This document shows, in pieces, positions 10,706-20,999 of a DNA stretch of 64,000 nucleotides. Below the pieces are notes generated by a model. The model was not told the DNA's origin. It did no database searches and saw nothing but the letters and a program-made list of their open reading frames with translations. The stretch is from Paulownia fortunei. Its lineage: Eukaryota; Streptophyta; Magnoliopsida; Lamiales; Paulowniaceae. The position numbers and the translations under genes are program-made. The stretch spans positions 10,256,071 to 10,320,070 of the forward strand of contig CM033118.1 in assembly GCA_019321725.1 (NCBI GenBank), written 5' to 3'. The number at the start of each line of letters is the position of its first letter. The first letter of the stretch is position 1.

Positions 10706-12313
10706 TGATAAGTGCATATTTTGACATATTTTTATATCAAATTCTTTATACTTTTCTTGCTTTATTCTTGTTAATATTATTGTTCTACTAATGTTTTGTG
10801 TTAGGGAATAAATGGAAGCATATTTATAGACTTGTGCAGTGTTTATAATTTGAGCATAATTCATGATCAAAAGCCTTATGGACCTGAAGCTTATTTCATT
10901 TGAAAGCTAAGAGATAGAGATACAACTTTTCTGTTGGAAGCTCAATCTAATTTAGGTTTGATTATAGCAGAAAATTCATCTAAATAGTTGCACAAAATGG
11001 ATTACCAAAATTTGGATCAGAGTTCAGCCCAGTATTGACTTATTTTACCAATTGGGTTATATCGCTTGAGCCCAAATTTATTTTGGGCTGAAATTCAGAT
11101 ATGTTATACACAAGAGATAAATAAACAAGTTTGTTCAAAATAAGATGGTGTGAAAATATGTTAAAATGGTAAAAACATAGGTTGTAATTTACTGTTGCTG
11201 TTAAAGGACGGCTCTTGGACATAACTTGGTAATTTAATCATATCTCCTTCATCCGACCGTCAAATTTAACAAAAGATCTATGAAAATATATCAGCAATAA
11301 AGATCTACAATTTTGATTCTTTACATATCTTCAAAATCTGGCTGTATCTGACCGAACAATGTAATTTAATTCAGTGGGTGAGAACTTGGTATAACAACTT
11401 ACCAACTCTTGACAACCAGCATACCACTTGATTAACCCCTCTATTATTTGTTTGGCCTATAGCTTACTCCAAATACTATAAATAGGTCATGTATTAAGCT
11501 TGTATGAGAAGGGGGTAGAGAGTTTCTTTAGGCTAAGTTTTCTAATTTGTATGTTTTCTAGTATTGTAAGTTTTCTATTAGTAATAGAAATGCATTTTCT
11601 AGTTTCTCTTATATATTTAGTCTTTGCTACTTTTATTACGTCTTTCTAAATTTCATTTTGGTGAGGAAACAGGGTGAACCTCTTAATAGAGGAAGAGGAA
11701 TGGTTATAAGGATAGAAAATATTTAAGTATGTTGTATTATTATTTTTATTTTTGATCTAAACCTTACTTGTTTTATGGTGATTTTTTATTTATGTATCTC
11801 CAATGGAACAATAAATATTTGGGTTCATTTAGCTTATTGTACGATTTTACACCACCGACTGCTAATGTGAAACCTTGATTTGTTGTTGATGAAGGTGTGC
11901 ATAAATGCTTGATCCAATAAATAAGTATTGGCATTAAGAGATAATTTGCAATAATAAGACAATATCATGATTACCTTATTACATGAGCTATTTGATAATA
12001 TCTTCCCATTTGAACCTTCATTATATCTGGATTCCAATTGTGGCAATTAATAGAGGTAAAAAGAATAAATAACCATTTCTCTATCCAAAACTCAAGACTG
12101 GATCCCTAATCCTCAATATTTTTATTACTTTGGTTTTCTTTAGTTACAACATATATTAATTGTTCATATATTTTGATTTACATAAACTCCATCTTTTTAG
12201 AAATATAAACTTAAATTTTTCAAACAACTTCCCTGTGGATCGACCTCGAACTCGCAAAAAATTTATTACTTAATACAATTTGCACTTGGATTTGTAATAT
12301 TAACGTTATAGCA
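10706..12313 (+). repeat. 3' LTR of element A
   Basis: 1608 bases, TG at the start (TGATAAGTGC) and CA at the end (GTTATAGCA). Its last 940 bases match 1-939; its whole length matches the solo LTR at 44094-45664. It is followed at once by family-C LTR sequence (TTCATAACTAAACTAGCAGT). Confidence 0.93.
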
Positions 12314-12886
12314 TTCATAACTAAACTAGCAGTGGGCTTGTAATATTTACAACTTATCAATAATTATTATTCTAATTAATTAATCCGCTTAAAATTAACT
12401 TCTTAATTTCAAGAACCACACAAGTCATGGAAAACACCTTGCAAGTATATCATGACTACCAAGATTTAAGTGAAATAGCGAGTGAACCTATTTTAATTAC
12501 GAGTATCATACACGCAAGGTCCCTACATAAACATGGAAATTCTAATTTTGACAAATAACATTTCTAATTAAAAAATTTCAGTGGGCATGTTTAGTGTATT
12601 TGTTTTCTAACAGACACCCGCGTACATGGACTAGAGTTATTATGCTAATGTCTCTAGAGCGAAACATCCTTCTCATGCAAGCATGCATTGTCTGCGTGAG
12701 TCTATTTAATGTTCCATCTCAAAAAGTTCTAGACTAGGAACTTATTTAAAACCAAAGTAATAGAGGCATATTCCATGATCACTATCAAATATGTGACCAT
12801 GCCCCGTAGCTAAGTTTGTTCTAGATACTTAATCTAATTACTAAAAGACACCCAATCTAATTAGTGTGTCAGGCACTAGTCTAATA
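12314..12886 (-). repeat. Family C copia LTR fragment, split by element A
   Basis: Reads in the - direction from a degraded start (TATTAGACTAGTGCCTGACA, usual TGTTAGAGTAGTGCC) at 12886. It matches 17210-18225 and other C LTRs, including the CTAGCAGTGGGCTTGTAATA stretch near 12330 and the GACCATGCCCCGTAGCTAA stretch near 12794. The rest of this LTR should lie left of element A, outside the window. Confidence 0.85.
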
Positions 12887-13559
12887 GTTTATGATAAAAT
12901 CTGTGGTTGGAACCTGGAAACCAAAGAATCCAGCAAAATGATTCCAAACGACCATAGAAATGTCACCTCTAAGAAAAATATGACATATGGTTTCCACATT
13001 TTTACAATAAAAGAATATGGATGCAAGCGCAAAACCCCTTTCTTACATTGATTCATCAACTAGGAGGCTACCAAAAGCTAAACGCCATAAAAAGATTGAG
13101 ATATTAGAACTAATGGATGGCATCCAAAGTGTTCAAGTAGTTTGCGAATGGGTTTGGATTCCTAGCAGAAGTTCCACACTGAATGAGTAGTAAACCTAAC
13201 ACGAGAAGTTAAACACCAAAACGGTTATCGGCTCCTTCAAAAATTGAAACATTGGAAACTTGATTTGCCCAAAATTTTGGAAGTGAGTCCGCCAGCTTCC
13301 CCCTATCCCATTTAATAGTTTGCAAAAATGAATGAATCTGTATATTAGGTGTACGGATCACACTTGCAAGTGACGTGTTATCAAGCCATAGATCATGCCA
13401 AAAAGAGAGTTTACCTCATGTACTAGCAATAAGCAGTTTTCTTCCACCTTATCTCAAATCCGACTTAATTTTATCCACACAAGAGAGTCCTCATGAAGGG
13501 CAGAAACAATCACTGTATGATTGCCTTTACAATATTTTACAGCAATAAGCTTCGCCCAT

Positions 13560-15310
13560 AGTGACATTTACATACAAAAGTTCCACCAAAGTTTACAAGA
13601 AAAAACCGTGACCGAATCCCTTAAACTCCTAATACCCAAGGCCCTTTTTATATAAGGACGATATAAATTCCACCAAGTTGCCCAATACATTTGTTGTACA
13701 CCACCGTGGGAGCCCCAAAAGAAACGAGCTAGGAGCCGTTTAATTTTATCAATCATGCTTGAGGTAGGCTGAATTACTTGAAGAAAATAGAAGGAATTGA
13801 GAGAAAGATACTCTTAATCAGCATAAGCCTCCCTCCAGAAGTTAGAGAGACCAATTCCCAGCTATCAATGCACCTTTGAAGTTTTTTAAAATTTGCATCA
13901 TATAGAACATTTTTTTCCTTCCTTGAAATAAAGGAGCCCTAAGATATATGACAGGCAGTTGCCGGAGACAAAAACCTGTGATTCTTTTGATCATTTTAAT
14001 CTTAAGATATGGCAATTTCTTTCCAACAAATGAGCTCTTCTCACATTTTACAAGCTGCCCCAAAGCCGACTCATACATTCTAAAAGATGCATTAGTTTAT
14101 CTAGCCCTACCTCATTCGCCTTAGCAAATATCATAAGATTATCCACATAAACAAGATAAGAGATAAATATACCCTTACCTCAATATCGCAGCCTCGGATC
14201 TATATGAAAAAGATGATCCAAATTGCACAAAAGAAACTCTATTCAAGGATAAAAATGCTCGGGGAAAGAAGATCCTTTGTCGAAGGCCATTCTTGGATTC
14301 AATAAAGCTGGATAGCTCGCCATTTATAAGTACTAAAAACCAGCAATGCTCCACAATGTTTGAGACAAGTTTTATTAATTCATGAGAAAAACTAAAACCC
14401 AGCAAGATTCTATAAAAGAAACTCCATTGGTTGTGGTCATATGCTTTCGCCATATCTAGTTTGAAGAGAACATTCCCTTCCTTCAACTTGTGATCTAGAC
14501 TACGTACAACCTCCTATGTAGGTAGAATATGCTCCTCAATGCCTCTACATTTCACAAATCCTGTCTGAGAGAGAGAATTTAGTCGCGGTAATAAGGATAC
14601 AAGTCTAGTTGATATCATTTTGGAAAGGATTTCACAAGTAACATTGCATAGGCTTATTGGTCTACAGTCCTAATTTTGAGGCTGATCATTCCTTGTAATA
14701 AGAACTAAAGAAGTCACCTTGAAACTTCTAGGCATTGGAGTTCCATCCCAAAAATCAAGAACCGCCTCATGTAAATCACCTTCAATGACATCCCAAAACT
14801 CTTGAAAAAAAGCTGCTGAAAATCCATCTAGACCTTATGTGATTTTTCTATTAATTGAGAACTCCATCTTTTTAACCTCTTCCAATGTTTGTGGACAAAA
14901 GAGTGCAGCCTGCTCCTCAAAAGAAACCAGCCGCGGTATTATTGAAAATCAGCTGCTTGGTAAATAGCTCCATTGGCCAGAACGATTTTGAAAATATTGA
15001 CACGCACTGTCTTTGATCCTCTTAGAATCCATGAGATCCTCATTCCTCTTGTGTATTTGATGCATGAATGCTTGGTTTCTTTTTTTCTTGACTTGGTTAT
15101 TGAAGAATTTGGTGTTCCATTCGCCCTCAACAACCCATTTGCAACAAGATTTCTGCTTCCAATAATCCTCTTCCATAGAAAGATTGTTAATGTAGAGAGC
15201 ATTGAGCCTTTTAAGATTGATAAGGTTGGAATCCGATGGAGCATTATCAAATAAGGATTCTGCTTGCTTAATCTCCTCTTCCAATCTCTTGAGACGATCA
15301 AACAAATTCC
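13560..15310 (-). pseudogene. LINE (L1) reverse transcriptase, broken
   Basis: On the - strand, a linker FDRLKRLEEEIKQAESLF lies at 15305-15250, then FFNNQVKKKRNQAFMHQIHK near 15110. RT blocks follow: PDGFSAAFFQEFWDVI-like near 14835, RPISLCNVTCEILSK near 14660, LFKLDMAKAYDHNQWSF near 14465, and the active-site region SYLVYVDNLMIFAK at 14160-14115. The usual L1 box is F/YADD; here it reads YVDN, so the second catalytic Asp is lost. Downstream come LPVIYLRAPLFQGRKK near 13960 and RLLARFFWGSHGG, then ALGIRSLRDSVTVFSCKLWW, near 13745-13570. These are typical of the region after RT in plant L1 elements. Confidence 0.85.
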
Positions 15311-15639
15311 CAAAAACAGCACAATTCCACCATTTCAGATGTGTTTTTAGATGAAGAGGTTATCCTTTAGCTTAAGCAAACCAGCGGAATCAATTGGAGT
15401 TTCCCAATTTTTTGTGATAGTCTTCCGAAAATCCTTATGTTGGAGCCACGTCTGCTGAAAGCGAAAAGTTGATGGTCATTTTTTCTATCATTCTTCTGAA
15501 GTAATGAATAATGGCGAATGATCAAAACCCGAGCGTGTTAAATGCTGAATCTTAGTGGAAGAAAATATGTCACCCCATTCCGAAGTAATGAGAATCTATC
15601 CAATTATTCCCAAAGCCTATTATCAGTCTAAGTAAAAGG

Positions 15640-15880
15640 CGAACACTCGAAATTAGCATCAGTTAAACCACAATCAAGGATAGCTCCATTGATCTAAGTT
15701 TAGGAGAAACACCTCTCTTCCATTCATAAAGGTAAAGAACTGTGTTAAAATCCCCACCAACAATCCAAGGAGCTGTTGGGAGCTAAGCCCGGACACCATC
15801 CGATGATTCACGTTATTCCAATTTAGTACACTTATCGTAGACAAAGGTGACATAGAAAACATTCATTCTGCTAAGATTAC
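15640..15880 (-). pseudogene. LINE endonuclease, C-terminal part
   Basis: The - strand reads VTFVYDKCTKLE at about 15845-15810 and APWIVGGDFNTVLYL at 15775-15730, followed by EWKRG. PWIVGGDFN is the DNase-I-fold motif of L1 endonucleases, with the catalytic D and N. The N-terminal side lies beyond element D at 24897-25027. Confidence 0.8.
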
Positions 15881-18529
15881 TGAATTTCAATAATTGGATC
15901 GAGTTTAGGACCCTTGACCTAATGGCATCCATATTTCGTTAGATGTTTCCATAATTTGAGTGGGATTGAGTTTTCTAGTTAGAGTGGGATTCTTTTTTGA
16001 GTAAGAATATATATCTCTATGTTGGGTTTACTATAATCGTAGGGGTATACGCAACGGAAAATTAAAATTTTTATCAAACATAAATTTAACCCATTTGATT
16101 CGAAAACGATTTTAACGATCGCGCTTATTCAAGTGAATATATAAATAAATATAAAATCGGATTATATATTTCATGCACTCCGATTATTGTAGGGAATGAA
16201 GCAATCAATTGCTTATCCTGGACTATCAGAACTCACAGGGATCCAAGTGTCTCCCCTCTATCAGGTCCACGATAGGGAAGAGCAACACCAATCAAAATGA
16301 TTCGCTAGTATCCTTTTAATTGTTTACTAATCTAGAACCAGATTACATTTTCAAGAACAATAAATATTGATTATTTAAGTTCTTGAAACAATAATATGAA
16401 GAGAATAACAAGAAACTGATTTTCTTTTTTCTTTCTTTTCTTTTCTTGGAGAGTAAAAATAGAAGACTTTAAACAAAATATTTTTTGCTCAAATTTTTGA
16501 ATTGATTATGTAATTTTCATCCCTTATATATATAGGGCTGAAAATTTTAATCCTTTTCCAACTTTTGGAAAAAAATTCAATTTTGAACTACTTCAAAACC
16601 TTATCTTAGAAGGATTCCAAATCTTCCAAGAACTCTTCTCTTTTCTCTCTCCTATTGTATGTGGACTAATTTGAGACTACATTAATCATCAAAATTGTCT
16701 ACATACATTGTTGATATTAATTTGAACTCTTCAAATAATATCAAGATAGATATATATCATATATATATACTATAATTATATTAAATCTTAGTGGCCTATT
16801 TTATCCCATAAAATTGGTCACTATTTTTATTTATCTATAAATATATTAATTAAATAAATTATATTTATTTAATTTATTCTTTTCATTCTTTAGTGGGCTT
16901 ATTAAGTGATCCACATTTATTTTTGGGCTTGGACTAAAAAATCTTCAAATTAATTCAATTGATTCAATCCCAATTTAATCAATCCAATTGATTAATTTAA
17001 TTTACTCCAATTGGGCTTCCTAATCAAATTAGGTTCAATTAAATTATCTAATTACTTAATTGAATAATTTAATTTAACCATTAAATTAAATAGAACCCTT
17101 AATTAATTAATTGATTAGTATTAATTAATTAATTTCCAACCATTGGATAAAATCTAAAATTAAAAATGTTACTTTCCATAAAGATGTGTGACCCTCTTAG
17201 ATTCACTACTAAGCCAGTAGTGGGTTTGCAACATTTACAACTTATGAATAACAATTATTCCAATTAATTAATCCGCTTGGAATCAACTCCTTAATTCCAA
17301 GAACCTCACTATCTATGAAAACACCTAGCAAGTAATCATGGCAAACTAATCTTAGGTGAAATAGCGAATAAACCTATTTCAGTTGCGAGTACTATACATG
17401 TACGGTCCTCTCTACAGCTAATTTCCTGATTGAAACTATGGCATGGATTATAAGTCGAAACCCTAAATGATTCAATAACTGTGATCCCATTTTAAGTTCT
17501 AATGATTCTTGATGAATCACAATTCATACTACCTTGGCCAAGGTCTTTGAATCATGAACTATGAAAACACAGGAGCTTCCCTTATTTAAAAAGACAAGTG
17601 TTGAATTCTATGTTGGCCACTGACAAACCTCCATACATACCAGTGCAACACCCAACATACCCCCTTTGTGATTGTCAAGCAATCAGAAGATATATCAAAG
17701 TGTTATAGGATGCACACAAGGCTACCATCGTGCCTCAAGTCTGAGGACTAGTCATGTACTATTACAATACAGAAATTCTTATTTCGACAGGCAAAGCTTC
17801 CCACTAAGAATTTCTTGCGAGCCATATTCGGTGTATTTATTCTCTAACAAGCACCCACATACATGCACTTACGTCTCTACGCTAATGCCAATGGAATGTG
17901 ACATCCTCGTCTCTCGAGCATGCATTATATGTACGAGTCTTACTAAGCTATTTGATGCCTCATCTCAAAAAGCTCTCGACTCAGAATTTATTTAAAATCA
18001 AAGCCTTAGAGGCATGTTCCATGATCGCTATCATATGCGCGATCATGCCCCGTAACTAAATTTGGTCTAAGGACTTTATCTAATGTGTAGAATTAAAAAA
18101 TGCAAGACATAAGATAAAGAAAATGCATTTTTTATTAATATGATTCCTAATAAGATTGTCTTTACAAAAGCAAAAGAGTATAATACACCCAATCTAATTA
18201 GGGCGTTGGGCATCCTACTCTAACACTCTAATCCCTATCCAATAGAAGGTGTGTGAGCGAACGTAATTCTCCTAAAAACTCTCCATATTCTCTCAATTCT
18301 TTTTCTCTCTCAGTTTTTCTTAGAGTATCACCATAGACTGAAAGGATTTAAGGTGTGTAATTGAGTGAATAACTCTACAAGTTATTCACAACCAATGAGA
18401 AATGTATAATCGTGGTTCAATCAAAAGGAGATTGGTAGACGAGCTTGATTCAGGATACGTAGATCGACAATCCACTGTGTATAGGTATACCTGATCCACT
18501 TATTATATATTGTTGTTAATATTCTTAAA
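15881..18529 (+). repeat. 5' LTR of element D, split by a C solo LTR
   Basis: D LTR sequence runs 15881-16019 and resumes at 18226 (duplicated CTCTA), continuing to GTTAATATTCTTAAA just before the PBS. Start is uncertain by a few bases because the first ~15 bases differ from the 3' LTR start TGTTGGAAATTAG. Confidence 0.82.
16020..18225 (-). mobile_element. Solo LTR of copia family C with TSD CTCTA
   Basis: A 2206-base LTR, read on the - strand from TGTTAGAGTAGGATGCCCAA (18225) to ACCCAACA (16020). It is flanked by CTCTA at 16015-16019 and again at 18226-18230. Target-site duplication and lack of an internal region show a solo LTR, formed by recombination between the two LTRs of a full insertion. 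Matches 36480-38626 on the other strand. Confidence 0.93.
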
Positions 18530-18530
18530 G

Positions 18531-18543
18531 TGGTATCAGAGCC
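18531..18543 (+). other. Primer-binding site of element D
   Basis: TGGTATCAGAGCC, complementary to the 3' end of plant initiator methionine tRNA, the usual copia primer. It lies one or two bases after the LTR. Confidence 0.9.
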
Positions 18544-18919
18544 TATAGGGCTTGTTCTCGTTCTTTCATTTGATTGAATTTATGGATGTTTCGCTTTAAA
18601 AAAAATTAAAAGCATAAAATTTTTACCATATGTTGCTCGTAATGTGTAGATCACATGGTTAAAATTTGATGAAAAATGGATAAACATTTTGAGAGAAAAT
18701 TTAATTTAAAGTTAGAGACCCATTTATTTTAAACTCAGAATCAAACTTGTTTTGGATATTTTTGTTATGAAATTTTTTTATGCCATGTTGTAGAATATGA
18801 AAAAAGGTTCGAAATGATATAAAATTCGTCAAATATGGACTTAAAATGAGTGAGATATGAATTTTTAAATTTTTTGATAGAAATTTAATTTTTGTCGGAA
18901 AACCAATTTGGTCTCTGGA

Positions 18920-19035
18920 ATCGGATAGCCGGTCCGAGAGAAGGCGCTGGCAAGGTGGTCCAACTGATGTGGCATATGGCCACGTGGCGCACGATTGGCG
19001 CTTAGCTAGTGCGCACGTGGCGCCTATGTGGCTGA
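18920..19035 (+). other. GC-rich patch with two G-box cores in the D leader
   Basis: An island of high GC in an AT-rich leader. CACGTGGC occurs at 18981-18988 and again at 19014-19021, each beside GGCGC or GCGCA. GCGC-rich segments on either side can pair imperfectly. CACGTG is the core bound by plant bZIP and bHLH factors. Any role in expression of element D is inference. Confidence 0.4.
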
Positions 19036-19284
19036 CATGTATTGTTGAAAATAAAGTTTGAGGGCTTGCAACCAAAAAGATTTGAACTCGGGTCTCCTTT
19101 GTAATTGTAAAGTGAACTACCACACTTATTTAGTAGTTGGCTATTAGATCTATGTAACATTTCTTATGCTATTTTGTTGTTAAAGTTTTTTTATGAGAAT
19201 AAGTACTATTTTTCTACCCTTTAAAAAATATGATTTAAAATATTGGATTAATTCAAATAGAAAGTGGTTATAATATTTTTTCAC

Positions 19285-19475
19285 ATTAGAATGCATGCAA
19301 AATATTTTTATTTTTTATTTTTTGCGCATTACGATGTATTCAAATATATTCTTATAGGTCAAAACTTTTAATGTAAAAATACTTTTTGCGCATTTAGGTG
19401 CATGCAAAGATATTTTTGCGCATAGGGTGCATGAAAATATTTTTGCGCAATAAGATGCATGCAAAAATATTTTTT
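19285..19475 (+). repeat. Imperfect ~30-bp tandem repeats in the D leader
   Basis: About four to five variants of TTTTTGCGCATNAGGTGCAT followed by GCAAAAATAT, with clear copies beginning near 19384, 19411 and 19440 and worn ones near 19289 and 19319. Each unit carries TTTGCGCA and TGCATGCA. Confidence 0.7.
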
Positions 19476-20190
19476 ATATGATTAATATGTCCAATATGAG
19501 TTGCATGTTTTATTAATTATATATTTTTATGTAATTATGATGCAATTTAAATTTATTTGTGCAATATGAATTGATATATATTGTGAATGAATGGACACTG
19601 ACATTTGGGTGCTCATGTAAATTGAATGTTTATTGCTTTATATTATTGCATATTTTCGTGGGAGATAATTTGTGGCGGTGGTGGTAATTCGATATTCCTA
19701 TTCTTTATTTTTATCTAAATTGATATAGTAGGCTTTGAATCAATGTAATTTTTTATTATTTTCAAAGCATGTATTTAGTAGGGCATTTTTGGAAGGCCAT
19801 GTATATCAATTTTATGGTGATATTTTTTGTTTTACCACTATGGGCCAAAATTATCTCAACATGATGTACCAAATGTCAATATCGCCCATATGGAGCTAAT
19901 ATTTTATTATTCATATTGTATATTTGCATTTATAATATATGTGTGGATAAATTTGTATTTTATTCATGATCAGTAAATTTTTATTATATCTTTTACTCAG
20001 TAGGAGATGATTACTAGCGTGAGTTGCGAAATTTTTTATTTTATTAAGTATAAAGAAATAATAAATAATTTATTTGGATCTAGAATAAAATATTGGACCA
20101 GTACCTATGTTTTTTACGCAATTAATTGACAAGTCTTAAACCAACTAACAAATTTTATATTTTAAGTCAATTAAGCATAAAAATGAACAA

Positions 20191-20388
20191 GTTGTCCAAT
20201 ATTGTCGCGATTTAGATGCTGATAATATGGTAGTGGACTTAGATTAAAATTTGTGCTTTAATTTATTTAAGCTGCAAATACAAGATTTTAAGTTGTCAAA
20301 TATTATCGCAACTTAGGCGCTGACAATATACTAATGGATTAAAAATCATGTTTGTGCTTTAATTTGTGTAAGCTACAAACACGAGGAA
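20191..20388 (+). repeat. Two-copy direct repeat, 101-bp unit, in element D
   Basis: GTTGTCCAATATTGTCGCGA (20191) and GTTGTCAAATATTATCGCAA (20292) start two units. Each continues through GATGCTGATAATAT or GCGCTGACAATAT, then TTTGTGCTTTAATTT and AAGCTNCAAANAC. Function unknown; it precedes the gag remnant. Confidence 0.75.
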
Positions 20389-20639
20389 TTAATAAAAAAG
20401 TTTGAACTCTATTTTGTTACATGAGCTTGCTCACAATTAAAAAGTTCTAGTTGATCTAAAGTCGCTTTTTGAGCTGACTTATAAATATTACTAATATGTT
20501 TCGGATAATAATCGCCTAACTTGAGGCTGATTGTTGAAAGTTAAAAATGTTCAAGTAATTGTTCTTATCACTCATGTTGACTAATATAAACCAACATGGG
20601 TTAGTGTTGGAGAAGGCAAAAATAGCTTGACAAGAGCAA

Positions 20640-20765
20640 AAGTTAAAATTAGAACCGTAAATTTGATCCAGTCATCTTAGTGATAAAGACAACTAAGCAT
20701 CAACAAATGTCAAGTGCAATGATGAGATTGGGCACTTTGCTCGTAATTGTATTGAGTTGAAGTTT
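20640..20765 (+). pseudogene. gag: Gag zinc-knuckle remnant of element D
   Basis: The reading VKCNDEIGHFARNC at about 20709-20750 fits the C-x2-C-x4-H-x4-C knuckle that binds element RNA, except that the first Cys position is Asn. Upstream gag cannot be followed. The position, 2.2 kb after the PBS, is late, so the leader is long or gag has decayed. Confidence 0.5.
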
Positions 20766-20999
20766 GACTACTTAAAGTTCTCTCATTTGCTGATATTCTC
20801 AATTCTCTCCTTCGATGGATAGTAGAAGTTGATGAAACATAGCATGAGGTTGGAGATTGAGCAGACTACTATCGAGTATTGTGCAACTATGTTTGTTTAA
20901 ATAACGTATAAGAGAAGGCATTATAAGTTCACAGTGCCACCTCGAGCTCAGCAAAGGGCATGAGCTATTTTTCAAACTCAATAATTGGTGTGAGCTACT

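Larger units (their letters stand above)
1..12313 (+). mobile_element. Athila-type Ty3/gypsy LTR retrotransposon (element A), 5' end cut by window
   Basis: The window opens inside the 5' LTR (ends at 939), which matches 10706-12313, the 3' LTR. Between them lie a PBS-like box, gag, an aspartic protease with DIGASVN, a reverse transcriptase with FMDD, RNase H and integrase in gypsy order, then a 4.4-kb 3' region and a PPT. The TGATAAGTGC LTR start, gag style and FMDD box point to the Athila lineage. In 60-base samples the two LTRs differ at about 1 to 3 positions, so insertion is not very old, yet all frames are broken. No env-like frame is recognisable; LOG-like sequences occupy part of that region. 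The element lies inside a family-C copia LTR (right flank 12314); the left flank and left TSD are outside the window. Confidence 0.9.
12887..15880 (-). mobile_element. L1-type LINE, 3' portion (- strand)
   Basis: Read on the - strand, this gives the end of an apurinic-type endonuclease, a linker and a non-LTR reverse transcriptase in L1 order. The 5' part continues at 24897-25120; element D separates the two. No poly(A) tail is seen at the low-coordinate end, where a C LTR fragment abuts at 12886, so the 3' end is missing or decayed. Stops and shifts are common, indicating an old copy. Confidence 0.85.

Noticed and set aside
10682..12046. Several 60-70-codon - strand frames in LTR A (also in its copies)
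   Set aside because: They recur only because the LTR recurs; no conserved protein character, and the LTR is regulatory sequence.
14973..15254. 93-codon + strand frame
   Set aside because: Shadow of the LINE linker and RT on the - strand, which has clear L1 motifs.
18701..19123. 140-codon frame on the - strand in the D leader
   Set aside because: No domain or plausible protein character; it spans the GC-rich patch and lies in a non-coding leader. Likely chance.
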